Notes: generated by a model not told the origin, from the letters alone. A stretch of DNA of 46,871 nt from an uncultured Eubacteriales bacterium (GCA_934446675.1 CAKSEL010000015.1:1-46871), one strand, 5' to 3'. Counted from the first letter of the stretch, positions 16,154 through 25,695 are shown. Numbers and translations: made by a program.

Positions 16154-18445
16154 TCAGCGTTTGTTAAGCTCGCTCGTAAGCACATTAAGGCAAAGCTGCA
16201 AAGCCTGCGCTCTTGTGAGAGTATCATAAGGCTTGAAATTTTCGCCGTCGCCGTTTACTATGCCGAAACCGCGCGCTATGGCTATACTTCCGACGTCCTC
16301 GGGTTTTAAGCTCATATTATCGGCAAAATCCGTAATGAACACATTCTCAAGCGCCGCAATCTTTTCATAGCCGTAAGAATTTATTATCATCTTTACAGCC
16401 TCTGTGCGTGTAAGCGTATCCGACGGAGTATAATCCTTTATACGGTAGCTGTAAATAGAGCAGGAACCGAGAATATCTTTAAACTCATCGGAGGTTATCG
16501 GTTTATCGGGTTCAAATTTATCCCCTTCAAAGCCGATGTCCGCGTATGCAAAGCGCTCTATTATATCCTTTGCCCAGGAACCGGATATATCGGTATATTC
16601 ATAAGGGACCTTTACTTTATATTCTTCGCCGGAATAATCCGCGAGCTTTCCGTCAAGCGCCCTTACGATAGTTGTTCCCATATCATAGCCCGAATATACG
16701 GCGCGCACATTAAGGCTTGTTTCGTACAGCTTATCGTAGTCGATATAATCTCCGTTCTTTTCATCTGCAAGGTACTTATTATAGGTATATGTGCTGTTTA
16801 TCTCATAATTAAGTCCGAATCCGTCGGAATTATAGAGCACATCGAAAGCTTCTTTGGGAGTTATCGCGTCTGACGGAGATTCAAACTCAACATTATCAAA
16901 CCAGTTTTTACTATATTCGGTAATCTTTCCCGTCGTCATATCAACCGACGCGTTAAGGTAGTTATATGTGAAATCCACGCCTTCATTCACACGCACAAAG
17001 CTGAAATCTGCTATTCCGTATACGGGATTTTCATAAATTCCGTTTGCGGCGTCATAGTTCTTATATGCAATCACGTTATTGTAATTGGGTTCGCCTTTTC
17101 TTGTTTTTGCAAACAGTTCGGGTACGGTCGCTTTCAGAAACTCCTCTGCTTTTTTGGCTGCGGCGTCCGCGTCGAGTTTAAGTTCCGGAACATCAAGCTT
17201 ATTCTTTGTATAGTACCAGAAATCGGTGCGCGTTGCACTGAACGAAATGAGTTCTCCGGTCTTTGCGTCAACCGTCGCGTAAAGATAAGGATAATATCCG
17301 TCGGAATCCTCATCATACGGTCTTGAGAGGTTTATGTTCCAGACGTAACCTTCCTCATCGCTGTTATCGGGATAACAGCCGTAACGGTAAGAACCTGTCT
17401 TTGAAAGATGAGCCTCAAGCGCTGTAAGCGTCGGATCTATATAGAGAAACTCATTCTGCGTTACGGACTTTACAGCCTCATCTTTGGTTATAAGGCTGTC
17501 GAGAACGTCAAGCTGCTCAAGTTCCTTTTCGGAAAGCTGATATCCGCCGTTATCCGAGTCGGCAGCAGCACTTTCCATTGCCCCGAATTTGCTGTCTCCG
17601 CCCGAGGCCGCATTAGCCGGTCTTTCATTATTTACCTGCCACGTATCGCGTTCGGTATAAATTTCGCCCGTTACGGCGTCAACCGAGAGATAGTACGTTT
17701 CGGGAGTATATACAAGATATGCTTTTCTTGAAAGCAGTTTTCCTGTTTCGTCGTCATACGTGTTCTTGATCCTATACGACAGAATCATATTCTGCTTTGT
17801 GCCGAGTATTTCTCTTGCTTTTTGCTCGCCGATTACTTCGGGTATTTTTCCGAAATCGGGCGACAGATCAAAATTGATATTTACGTCGCAGATCTGCTTT
17901 GTAACGTAGTCGAACGTTACGTTTACGCCGTTGTCTGGTACAACAATATCATTTTCGACGCGCACAAAGTCATAATCGTACTTATGGTAATTGAGATTGC
18001 CCGACATATTTGTGCCGTAAAGTTTGATATGACCTTTTGTATAGGGCGCTATCTTATAGATAAATGCTGTTATATCGTCAAGATAAAACTGCGCGCCGTT
18101 TTCCGGAAGAACAGCCTTATACGCAACATCCTCATCGCTCTTTGAGGAATACGAGGAATATGAAGTTATATTTCCGTCGCTGTCGCAGTTTACGGACGTT
18201 GACGCGTCGTTATCCGGCGTTGACCAGCCAAGCTGCCAGCCTGAATGATAACGGTAATTTGCCGCACGGTAATACCAGTTGAATTCGGTCTGATCTTCGG
18301 GAACGTCTATTTTTGAACGCACCTTTTTGATAACAGCTTCAAGTTCAGCGGTTGTCGGTTCATACGTATCTGCGCCGTGCACCGTAAAAACAGTACCGCA
18401 CATTATAAGTGCAAAGCACAGAATTAAACTGAGCAGTCTTTTCAT
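16154..18445 (-). CDS. Secreted protein with YcdB/PepSY-like repeats and C-terminal SLH domains
   Basis: This 763-residue exported protein has a signal peptide at residues 1-24 (MKRLLSLILCFALIMCGTVF, cleavage near VHGA). The body holds several repeats ending in VDAVTGEIY, VDAKTGELISF and VDMTTGKITEY, the hallmark of YcdB/YcdC (PepSY-related) modules found on Firmicute cell surfaces, where they may inhibit peptidases or sense the envelope. The last 160 residues are SLH-like (WAKDIIERFAYADIGF, FEPDKPITSDEF, FKPYDTLTRAQAL). A GGAGGT site is 6 nt before the ATG. It is monocistronic, with a strong terminator. The function is inferred from domains only. Confidence 0.83.
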   Translation of the reverse strand: MKRLLSLILCFALIMCGTVFTVHGADTYEPTTAELEAVIKKVRSKIDVPEDQTEFNWYYRAANYRYHSGWQLGWSTPDNDASTSVNCDSDGNITSYSSYSSKSDEDVAYKAVLPENGAQFYLDDITAFIYKIAPYTKGHIKLYGTNMSGNLNYHKYDYDFVRVENDIVVPDNGVNVTFDYVTKQICDVNINFDLSPDFGKIPEVIGEQKAREILGTKQNMILSYRIKNTYDDETGKLLSRKAYLVYTPETYYLSVDAVTGEIYTERDTWQVNNERPANAASGGDSKFGAMESAAADSDNGGYQLSEKELEQLDVLDSLITKDEAVKSVTQNEFLYIDPTLTALEAHLSKTGSYRYGCYPDNSDEEGYVWNINLSRPYDEDSDGYYPYLYATVDAKTGELISFSATRTDFWYYTKNKLDVPELKLDADAAAKKAEEFLKATVPELFAKTRKGEPNYNNVIAYKNYDAANGIYENPVYGIADFSFVRVNEGVDFTYNYLNASVDMTTGKITEYSKNWFDNVEFESPSDAITPKEAFDVLYNSDGFGLNYEINSTYTYNKYLADEKNGDYIDYDKLYETSLNVRAVYSGYDMGTTIVRALDGKLADYSGEEYKVKVPYEYTDISGSWAKDIIERFAYADIGFEGDKFEPDKPITSDEFKDILGSCSIYSYRIKDYTPSDTLTRTEAVKMIINSYGYEKIAALENVFITDFADNMSLKPEDVGSIAIARGFGIVNGDGENFKPYDTLTRAQALQLCLNVLTSELNKR

Positions 18446-18535
18446 AGTATACCTCCGAAAGTTAAATTTATTTTGCCTTTACACTCATACTGACGAAAGA
18501 ATATGGAAATTTGTTCCGCAAATGCCGCAAAAAAT

Positions 18536-19372
18536 TTATTTTTCGTATACTTTTATAAGAAAATCGCAGGGCGTATGCAGTTCTTCAAGTTCATTTACTG
18601 CGTTCTGCGTCTTTTCGGAGCTTTTCCAATAATACGGAGTCATTCCGAACAGCTTTGAGATATACGGCTTTTTTACGTCGATTTCATATGTAAGCCTTTC
18701 GGTATGCACAAGGTTAAAGCCGTCGTAATCGGGTATTTTCTCGGTATTTTCGCGCGCGGTTTCGTAAACGCTTTGTTTCAGTCCGTAAAGGTGCTTTTCC
18801 GCAGGACACGCAACGACGAGTATTCCGCCGTTTTTAAGCACGCGGTAAAATTCAGCGTCCGCAACAGGTGCGAAAACCGAAATTATTACGTCCGCGGTAC
18901 CGTCTGCAAACGGAAGATCAAAAATTCCCGCTACGCAAAAGCTTATTTTACAGTTTTCAGCAGTCTTTTCGCGCTTTGCGGCAAGCTTTATTCCCTCTTT
19001 TGCAAGGTCTATTCCGGCATATGTACAGGTTACGTTATTCCGGCACATATAATTTCTGACGCTTCTCAGATAATACCCTTCTCCGCAGCCTGCGTCAAGC
19101 ACAAACGCGTCATTCTTATCGCGGCACGAGTTATACGCTATTTCCGAAAGCTTTTTTGCAAGCGGTTCATAAAATCCCTGTTCGAGAAAATCACGTCTGT
19201 CAAGGCACATCTGTTTTGAATCGCCCGAAAGCGCGCTTACGCCTTTTTTGCAGGACGCAAGGTTGACGTATCCTTCTTTTGCAACGTCAAAATTATGACG
19301 GTTCAGGCACGCGTAGCTGTTTTGCTCTCTTATCAATTTTTCGCCGCACACGGGGCAAATATATTCTGCCAT
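18536..19372 (-). CDS. RlmA-type 23S rRNA (guanine-N1)-methyltransferase
   Basis: This SAM-dependent methyltransferase of about 278 residues begins with the zinc finger of the RlmA family (Cys6, Cys9, Cys22, His26: CPVC...CLNRH). The NFDVAKEGYVNL segment is strongly family-specific. The SAM-binding loop is LDAGCGEGYY. E. coli RlmA methylates G745; the Gram-positive relative methylates G748 and can affect macrolide/tylosin response. Which position applies here cannot be told. The start is placed at the ATG of MAEYICPVC with GGAG upstream; an in-frame extension of 19 codons runs through the preceding terminator and is not used. Confidence 0.9.
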   Translation of the reverse strand: MAEYICPVCGEKLIREQNSYACLNRHNFDVAKEGYVNLASCKKGVSALSGDSKQMCLDRRDFLEQGFYEPLAKKLSEIAYNSCRDKNDAFVLDAGCGEGYYLRSVRNYMCRNNVTCTYAGIDLAKEGIKLAAKREKTAENCKISFCVAGIFDLPFADGTADVIISVFAPVADAEFYRVLKNGGILVVACPAEKHLYGLKQSVYETARENTEKIPDYDGFNLVHTERLTYEIDVKKPYISKLFGMTPYYWKSSEKTQNAVNELEELHTPCDFLIKVYEK

Positions 19373-19403
19373 ACTTTTTCTTTTCTCCGTTATTCTAAGT
19401 GTT

Positions 19404-19438
19404 TTAAAGCAAAAAGCCGGACAGTGCATTGCCCGGCT
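19404..19438 (-). terminator. Terminator of the SLH-parvulin gene
   Basis: AGCCGGGC and GTCCGGCT arms (one G-U pair) with a TTTTTGCTTT tail on the minus strand, 18 bp past the stop. It separates the foldase gene from the methyltransferase gene. Confidence 0.87.
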
Positions 19439-19455
19439 GATATTTTTGCCTGTTT

Positions 19456-21021
19456 TCAGTCTATTATTTTCAAAAACTCATCATACGACGGCGAATACTC
19501 AACCGAAAGTCCGTTCTTTACGCTGTCATAAAACTCGCCGGCTCTCTTTGAGACGTATTTATTTATAACGTCGTAATATGCAGAGCTTGATACAAAATCC
19601 GAATTATTGAATTCGCAGCGTTTGATTATATGATAGCCGTAATTTGTTTCGACAACACCGCTTATTTCTCCGGGCTTAAGTTCATATGCCGCCTTTTCAA
19701 ACGGTTCTACCATTTCTCCCTTTGTGAAGTAATATCCGTTTTTATTGACGGTCATACCGGGATCTTTTCCGTAAAGCTCGATAAGCTTATCGAAATCCTC
19801 TCCGGCTGCGGCTCTTTTATGCAGCTCTTCGGCGGTCTGCTTTGCGTTTTCGTCGGAGCTGAGTACAAGTATATGCTTTGCACAGATATAATTCTCGGAA
19901 TTTGCAAAGTTTATAATATCGCTTTGGGTATATCCGTATTCTGCGTTTTCACCGAACAGTTTTACGGTTTCAGCACCGTAAAGTGCGTAAAACAGCTGGT
20001 CGCGGCAGAGCGCTCTGTCGGTTATTCCGTTGATATTTAAGAACAGTTTATAGTTCTGTCCGTAGTTTGCGCGCATTGTATAGTATGCGGAATAAAACTT
20101 TCTCAGGTCGCTGTATGAAAGATTTATACCCTTCTTATTTGATGTATCAAACACGGCTGCCGACATTTTAAATACGGACTCTATCTGCTTTTTGAGTTCT
20201 TCATCTTTATAATTCTCCGACAGCGTATGATAATAATACTTATATTCGGCAAGGCTGTAATCAACTCCGCCTACCGTTATCATTGTAAAATCATCAAGTG
20301 TTCCGGCGCTTGTCATAGCGTCTGCAATATCCAGAAGTTCCTTTGCGGTGTATTCACTCTTTGGCTTTTCAAGCGTGAATTTAACGCGCGAATCGGGCTT
20401 TACCACTCTTCCGATAATGGCTGCGGCGCGCTTTCTTGTCACGCTGCTTTCGGGATAGAATATTCCCGTCTTATCGTTTCCGTTAAGTATGCCGGCGTTA
20501 TAGAACATAAGCACTGATTTGAAATAAGGCAGGTCCTCGGTTACGTCGGGAATTTCCGTGACCGCATTAATTGCGGGAAAATACTCTTCCGGAAGCGCAT
20601 TTGCAAACAGCGTTACCATCGAACGGCTTGAAAGAGGCGCGGTATAGTCCGAAAACTCGTTCTCGGATATAATTTTATTATCCAGCGCGAAAAGAACGTA
20701 CTTATCGTACCAGTTTTGAGCGTTTTCGGTTTCGTCGATCTGCTTTTCGTTATACAGGCTGTGCAGTCTTGCGGCAACGGTTATACCCTGCGCGACGGTA
20801 AGCGTGCTTTCGGTATCGAATTTATCCGCAGCAACGCCGTCCATAAGTCCGTATTCGTAAACGTCTGCGACATTTGAGCCGAACCAGTCGGTGCTCTTTA
20901 CGTCCGAAAAGTTATTATTATAGTCTCTTGTCTTTGAAAATTCCTTTTGTTCGGCAAAGGCCGAAAGTGACACGGCAGCGGCAAAGGCTGCAAGCATCAA
21001 AGCAATTATTATTTTTTTCAT
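19456..21021 (-). CDS. Secreted parvulin-type peptidyl-prolyl isomerase (PrsA-like) with SLH domains
   Basis: This is a 521-residue exported foldase. The signal peptide is residues 1-23 (ALMLAAFAAAVSLSAFA). Residues about 35-215 contain three SLH modules (YEYGLMDGVAADKFDTES, FALDNKIISENEF, MFYNAGILNGNDKTGIF) for wall attachment. A linker leads to a PpiC domain at about 378-475 (CAKHILV, GEDFDKLIELYGKDPG, YELKPGEISGVVET, YGYHIIKR). There is no lipobox, so anchoring would be by SLH rather than lipid as in PrsA. It probably helps folding of exported proteins. AAGGAG is 6-7 nt before the ATG. Confidence 0.9.
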   Translation of the reverse strand: MKKIIIALMLAAFAAAVSLSAFAEQKEFSKTRDYNNNFSDVKSTDWFGSNVADVYEYGLMDGVAADKFDTESTLTVAQGITVAARLHSLYNEKQIDETENAQNWYDKYVLFALDNKIISENEFSDYTAPLSSRSMVTLFANALPEEYFPAINAVTEIPDVTEDLPYFKSVLMFYNAGILNGNDKTGIFYPESSVTRKRAAAIIGRVVKPDSRVKFTLEKPKSEYTAKELLDIADAMTSAGTLDDFTMITVGGVDYSLAEYKYYYHTLSENYKDEELKKQIESVFKMSAAVFDTSNKKGINLSYSDLRKFYSAYYTMRANYGQNYKLFLNINGITDRALCRDQLFYALYGAETVKLFGENAEYGYTQSDIINFANSENYICAKHILVLSSDENAKQTAEELHKRAAAGEDFDKLIELYGKDPGMTVNKNGYYFTKGEMVEPFEKAAYELKPGEISGVVETNYGYHIIKRCEFNNSDFVSSSAYYDVINKYVSKRAGEFYDSVKNGLSVEYSPSYDEFLKIID

Positions 21022-21070
21022 CTTGTGCTCCTTTTTAATTAAAGCGGCATTTGTTTTATGCTTTCGGTAT

Positions 21071-21099
21071 ATTATACACTATATTTATATAAATTGCAA
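21071..21099 (-). promoter_or_regulatory. Promoter of the SLH-parvulin gene
   Basis: TTGCAA and TATAAT are separated by 17 bp; the ATG lies about 50 bp downstream of the -10. Confidence 0.87.
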
Positions 21100-21135
21100 G
21101 TACGGTGCAGAATGTGCCGTATTTATACAAAAACT

Positions 21136-21903
21136 TTAACTTTTTGCGTACATTGACGGAGATACGCCCACATAATTTTTAAAGCTTTTGGAAAATTCAT
21201 ACACGTTATTATATCCGAGAGAACAGGCAATATCGGCGATACTTGAATAGTCGCTTTTCAACATTTCCTTTGCCTTTCTCATTTTCAGGTTCTGTATATA
21301 ATTTATCGGCGGCTTGCCCGTCACCTGCTTAAACAGCTTTCTGAAATATACGGTTGAAAGCCCGGTCAGGTGCGCAAGTTCGTCATTGCTGATATTCTTA
21401 TCGTAATTTGCGGCTATATATTCTATTGCCGGCATTATTTTCTTTTCCTTTTCGGACGGGAGATACTTCTGTTCCGAAGATTTTAACAGCGACGAAATAA
21501 GCCCGTAAAGATCTCTCATCTCGTCAAGCATATACCCCGGTCTTTTAAGAGAACGGTTTATCTCCATTTTCTTTGCGGTATCGAGATACATCTCGCCGTT
21601 TTTGACATTGAACGTAAAAATATCGGTACAGGTCTTTTGGCACTCGAACTCGACAATTGCAAAGTGCCCGGATTTTGTACAGCACCAGTCATAGCTGCTG
21701 CCTTTTGGCAAAAGCGCTATATTATTTATATCCGAAACATACTGTCTGCCGTTTGATGTATAAACAGTCTCGCCCTCATATTTTATGACAAGCGCCCACA
21801 CAGGTCTGTTTTTACGCTTTGAATTTGCCTTGCTGTCATTATACATTACGGCTGCCGAGCATATACGGCTTATAATCATATCTGACAAAACATCTGTCTG
21901 CAC
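21136..21903 (-). CDS. AraC-family transcriptional regulator
   Basis: This regulator of about 255 residues has an N-terminal sensing region (cupin-like, residues 1-140) and a C-terminal double helix-turn-helix (about 160-255). The first helix-turn-helix is DELAHLTGLSTVYFRKLFKQ; the second includes IADIACSLGYNNVYEFSKSF and ends in the classic GVSPSMY. The start is placed at the GTG at 21903 with GAAGGTG 5 nt upstream. An upstream GTG at 21921 falls on the predicted transcription start and would be leaderless. It diverges from the dehydroquinase-like/oxidoreductase cluster and is its likely regulator, responding to the cluster's sugar-like substrate. Confidence 0.92.
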   Translation of the reverse strand: MQTDVLSDMIISRICSAAVMYNDSKANSKRKNRPVWALVIKYEGETVYTSNGRQYVSDINNIALLPKGSSYDWCCTKSGHFAIVEFECQKTCTDIFTFNVKNGEMYLDTAKKMEINRSLKRPGYMLDEMRDLYGLISSLLKSSEQKYLPSEKEKKIMPAIEYIAANYDKNISNDELAHLTGLSTVYFRKLFKQVTGKPPINYIQNLKMRKAKEMLKSDYSSIADIACSLGYNNVYEFSKSFKNYVGVSPSMYAKS

Positions 21904-21925
21904 CGAAGCACCTTCTTTCACGCCG

Positions 21926-21954
21926 ATTATACATCAAACGCATAAAAATGTCAA
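21926..21954 (-). promoter_or_regulatory. Consensus promoter of the AraC regulator
   Basis: TTGACA and TATAAT with a 17-bp spacer on the minus strand. Predicted start is about 21919, which decides the start codon of the gene. Confidence 0.93.
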
Positions 21955-21957
21955 ATA

Positions 21958-21986
21958 TTGAGTATCAGATATGATAAAAATATCAT
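21958..21986 (+). promoter_or_regulatory. Divergent promoter with operator-like palindrome for the catabolic cluster
   Basis: TTGAGT and TATCAT are separated by 17 bp. The -10 is one arm of the palindrome ATGATA-AAAA-TATCAT (21971-21986), so a bound protein would block or replace polymerase. The -35 elements of this and the AraC promoter nearly touch. Confidence 0.55.
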
Positions 21987-22040
21987 CTTTGCCATTTACT
22001 TACGCCGTTTTTTGCGGTTTAATTTTACCGGGGTGAGAAA

Positions 22041-22855
22041 ATGAAAAAATATCAGAGATTATTTCTCCCGCCATTGCGGGCGTTATAAGAGAAAAGAGCG
22101 CAAAGGCTGCGATTGCCGAAATCAAAAACTGCGTATACGACGGTGCGAATATGATAGACTTGCATATGTCATGTCTTGAAAATGCAGGCACGGACACACT
22201 GAAAAGCATTATACGTTCGTCAAAGCTGCCGGTGCTTGCCCCGAATTACAACAGAAAGTATGATTGGTCGGCCTGCGGTTTTTCGGAGGAGCAGCGTGTA
22301 AAAAGCTTGATGGACGCCGTATCTGCCGGAGCTGCCGGCATTGATATGCAGGGCTACACCTTTGACGCAAAATCAAAAGACGCTTTTTACGGCGAAGACA
22401 AATACAGCTTTACAAAGGGAAATCCGAAAGAAATCGTAACCGACGGCGAAGTAATTTCAAAGCAGTGCGGACTTATAGAAAAGGTACATTCCATGGGGGC
22501 TGAGGTTTTGCTGTCATGCCACCCCGGAATAAGCATGAAATGCGAACAGGTCGTTGAGCTTGCGCTGTTTCTGGAAAAGCGAAATCCAGACATCATAAAA
22601 ATTGTAACATATGCTGCGGACGAAACCGATCTGATTGAAAGCTTTAAAACAATGACGGCATTGAAAAAAGAAGTTAAAACGCCCGTAAGCTATCATGCAA
22701 ACGGTGCGTCGGGCAGTCTTTCGAGAATTATCAACCCAATTCTCGGCGGACATATCGTTTTCTGCGTTGACAGGTACAATGAGGGCAGCACAATGGAACA
22801 GCTTGATCTGAAAACTGCGAAAACCGTGGCGGAAGGCTTAAAAAGGCTGCTGTAA
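22041..22855 (+). pseudogene. Type I 3-dehydroquinate dehydratase-like gene, frameshifted near its start
   Basis: The product resembles class I dehydroquinases: the Schiff-base Lys (DIIKIVT) and the catalytic His (LSCHPGI) are both present, as is the DMQGYTFD segment. The good ribosome site GGGGTGA lies 4 nt before an ATG at 22041, but that frame stops at 22086. The homologous frame (EIISPAIAGVIREKSAKAA) is open from 22036 and runs to 22855. One extra A in the A6 tract at 22044-22049 would join ATG-AAA-AAA to it. Otherwise translation could begin only at the internal ATG at 22151, losing the first ~36 residues of the barrel. Either a true decay mutation, a slippage-prone switch or a sequencing error. 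Confidence 0.8.
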
Positions 22856-22936
22856 AGCGCGGTGCAAAGCCGGTCGGCAGAAAAATAGCGGTTTTGAAAA
22901 TCAGAAACCCAAATATTTTTTGAAAGCGGTGAAGAG

Positions 22937-23926
22937 ATGAAAAGAATAAAACTCGGTCAAATAGGAATCGGTCACAACCATGCCGAGGGAAAAATGCTTG
23001 CGGCAAGAAAATTTCCCGAACTCTTTGAAACGGTCGGTTATGCCGAAGAAAACCCCGAATGGGTAAAGAACCGCGGAACTTTGAGCTGTTATGCGGATCT
23101 TCCGAGACTCAGCGCCGGGGAAATTCTTGAAAAGTGCGACGTGATTTTAGTCGAATGCGACGTATGGAATCTCACAAAAACGGCACAGATGTGCATTGAC
23201 GCAGGAAAACACGTTCACATTGACAAACCGGCAAGCGGAAAGCTATGCGAATTTGAAAAACTGTTAGGCGACGCAAAGAGAAAAAATCTCACGGTTCAGC
23301 TCGGCTATATGTACCGTTACAACTATGCCGTAAGCAAGTGCATGGAGATGATAAAATCCGGAGAACTCGGAGAAATATATCAGATCGACGCCGAAATGAG
23401 CACCTATCATTCCCCCGAATACAGAAGGTGGCTTAAGCATTTTAAAGGCGGTTCAATGTACATTTTCGGTTCGCACCTGATTGACCTTACAGTAAGCATA
23501 CTCGGAGAACCGAAAAACGTATATCCGTTTATAAAGCAGACAGGCTTTGCCGGGGTTTACTCTGATGACAACAACTTTGCGGTACTGGAATACGACAAGG
23601 CAATTGCAAGAGTCACAACCCTTTCCGTAGAAGTCAACGGCTGGGGTATGCGGAGATTTGCGGTCATGGGAAGTCTCGGCACGGTGGAAATAAAGCCTAT
23701 TGAGCTTGACGTGAAAATGGTAAAATCAACGGCGTCCATTGCGAACAACGCATATGCAAACATGTATGAAAACGTGGACGTCCGCGACGTTCCGACGCTC
23801 TCGCGTTACGACGGCATGATGAAAGACTTATATTTATCGGTTACGGGTCAAAAACAGAATCCGTATTCATACGAGCACGAACTCGCCGTTCAGAGAACGC
23901 TTTACAGAATTACGGGCGAAAATTAA
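22937..23926 (+). CDS. Gfo/Idh/MocA family NAD(P)-dependent oxidoreductase
   Basis: This 329-residue dehydrogenase has an N-terminal Rossmann fold with GQIGIGHNHAEG, in place of the usual GxGxxG, at 7-18. The family Lys motif is HIDKPASGK (DKP at 96-98), and HFKGGSMYIFGSHLIDL supplies the catalytic-domain His. Members oxidise sugars, inositols or pseudosugars. It is the second gene of the plus-strand cluster, 81 bp after the dehydroquinase-like gene, and is intact. The ribosome site is weak (GCGGTGAAGAG). Substrate unknown; a polyol or cyclitol is plausible given an SDR and a dehydratase next door. Confidence 0.9.
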   Translation: MKRIKLGQIGIGHNHAEGKMLAARKFPELFETVGYAEENPEWVKNRGTLSCYADLPRLSAGEILEKCDVILVECDVWNLTKTAQMCIDAGKHVHIDKPASGKLCEFEKLLGDAKRKNLTVQLGYMYRYNYAVSKCMEMIKSGELGEIYQIDAEMSTYHSPEYRRWLKHFKGGSMYIFGSHLIDLTVSILGEPKNVYPFIKQTGFAGVYSDDNNFAVLEYDKAIARVTTLSVEVNGWGMRRFAVMGSLGTVEIKPIELDVKMVKSTASIANNAYANMYENVDVRDVPTLSRYDGMMKDLYLSVTGQKQNPYSYEHELAVQRTLYRITGEN

Positions 23927-23947
23927 AGAGAAAAAGAGGTATTCAGA

Positions 23948-24703
23948 ATGAAAACAGCATTTATTACGGGGGCCGGAGGATATATCGGTTCGCAAACGGC
24001 TCTGACGCTTGCAAAGGAAGGCGCAAACATTGCGGTATGCGACATAAACAAAGCGGCTGCGGAAAACACGGTGCAGAAAATCACGGCTATGGGCGCAAAT
24101 GCGAAAGGATATGTCTGCGACGTATCCGACTCACGCGATATTGAACTTGCAATGGGTAAAGCCGTCACGGATTTCGGCAGTCTTGACATAATGGTACACG
24201 TTGCCGGCGGCAGCGCGAGAATTGCAGGCGGCGCTTATGTTCCGCTTACCGAACAGCAGGACAGCGTTATAGACAAGGTAATAAAGGTAAATCTTTACGG
24301 TGCGATATGGGCAAGCCGCGCCGCGGCAAGAATAATGATAAAACAGGGCACGGGCGGAAAAATCGTAAACTTTGCGTCTGCGGTCGGCATTAACGGGCTG
24401 CAGACCTGCTGCGATTATGCGGCGGCAAAAGGCGGAGTCATGTCGCTTACAAAATCGCTCGCAAAAGAGTTGGGACAGTACAAAATAAACGTAAACGCGG
24501 TTTCTCCCGGCATTGTTATGCGTCCCGAAGAGGACGGCGGTTCTGACAGGGCGCTAAAGACCAACTATCTCGGCGAAAAATGCACAGCCGATGACATTGC
24601 GAATCTTGTGGCGTTTCTCGTGTCTGACAAGGCAAAATTCATCACCGGTCAGATCTATGTCTGCGACGGCGGAAGAACATTAGCCATGAAAGGAAGCGAC
24701 TGA
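23948..24703 (+). CDS. Short-chain dehydrogenase/reductase
   Basis: This 251-residue classical SDR has the cofactor motif TGAGGYIG at 7-14, an acidic residue after strand 2 (CDINK) favouring NAD, a VAGG in place of NNAG, Ser144 and the catalytic YAAAK (Tyr157, Lys161). The terminal FITGQIYVCDGGRTL is typical of 3-oxoacyl-reductase-like sugar/polyol dehydrogenases. It is intact, 21 bp after the Gfo/Idh/MocA gene and 2 bp before the ADH-like gene. The GAAAAAGAGG site precedes the ATG. Confidence 0.92.
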   Translation: MKTAFITGAGGYIGSQTALTLAKEGANIAVCDINKAAAENTVQKITAMGANAKGYVCDVSDSRDIELAMGKAVTDFGSLDIMVHVAGGSARIAGGAYVPLTEQQDSVIDKVIKVNLYGAIWASRAAARIMIKQGTGGKIVNFASAVGINGLQTCCDYAAAKGGVMSLTKSLAKELGQYKINVNAVSPGIVMRPEEDGGSDRALKTNYLGEKCTADDIANLVAFLVSDKAKFITGQIYVCDGGRTLAMKGSD

Positions 24704-24705
24704 AC

Positions 24706-25695
24706 ATGAAAGCAATGCTTGTTGACAAGAACCAAAGGCTTGCATTAAGCGAGGTCGAAAAGCCGGCACCGAAGCAGGACGAAATACTGATAAAAGTCTA
24801 TGCCGCAGCTCTCAACCGCGCCGACCTGCTTCAGAAAAAAGGCACCTACCCTTCTCCGCAGGGCTGGCCGGAGTGGCCCGGACTTGAAGTTTCGGGAATT
24901 GTCGAGAATATGGGAGAAAATGCAAAATCAAAAAGCGGCATGAAACCCGGCGACAAGGTATGCGCACTTCTCGGCGGAGGAGGATATGCGGAATATGTCT
25001 GTGCGCCGTCCGGCATGGTAATGAGAATACCGCAGAACCTGTCTTTTCAAGAGGCTGCAGCCTTACCCGAGGCATATGCTACGTGCTATCTCAACTTATT
25101 TCATGAGGGACACTTAAAGCAAGGTCAGACGGTATTTATTCCGGCAGGAACATCAGGACTTGCGTCGGTTGCGATACCTATGGCAAAGGCTGCCGGAGCA
25201 AAGGTAATTACGTCGGTTTCAAGCGAGGAAAAAGCGCAGAAAATCAAAAATCTCGGCGCAGACATTATTATAAATTCGGCAAAGCAGAACGTTTCGGAAA
25301 TTCTTGCGGAACAGGAAAGGCTCGGAACACCCGTAAACGTTGCTATGGACTGTCTGTGCGGCAGCGAGCTTGGCGAATGTCTGCCGTACATGGCACAAGG
25401 AGGATACTGGGTAATTATTTCCACTCTTGCAGGCACCGAAACCAACATAAAACTCCGTCCGATACTCACAAAAGGCTTACACATTGTCGGAAGTATGCTA
25501 AGAAAACGCTCCACCGAAGAAAAAGCGGCGCTCTTGGCAGAAATGAGCGAAAAATTCTAGCCGAAGCTTGAAAGCGGCGAAATCAAGCCGTCAGTTTACA
25601 AGGTGCTGCCGCTCGAAAATGCAAACGAGGCTCAGGAGATCCTTGAAAACAATGAAAACGTCGGAAAGGTAGTTTTAAGAGTGTGCCGGGATTAA
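24706..25695 (+). pseudogene. Quinone-oxidoreductase/ADH-like gene interrupted by an in-frame TAG
   Basis: The reading frame encodes a zinc-independent MDR-family reductase (PIG3/NADPH:quinone-oxidoreductase type): NRADLLQKKGTYP, GDKVCALLGGGGYAEY, the AGTSGLASVAI cofactor loop and ITSVSSEEKA. It stops at TAG 25558-25560 after 284 residues. The same frame then continues with PKLESGEIKPSVYKV and ends at TAA 25693-25695, giving the normal ~329-residue length. Homologues usually have a Trp just before this Pro, so a TGG to TAG change fits. The shortened protein would lack the last strand and helix of the catalytic domain. Confidence 0.82.

Noticed and set aside
19373..19429. 19-residue N-terminal extension of the RlmA-like protein
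   Set aside because: It would be coded across the terminator hairpin of the preceding gene; the zinc finger begins correctly at MAEYICPVC.
25558..25560. TAG recoding (pyrrolysine or suppressor) in the ADH-like gene
   Set aside because: Other genes here end in TAG (double-HTH, STAND, 54-residue gene), no suppressor tRNA is seen, and the family residue is Trp; a point mutation is simpler.
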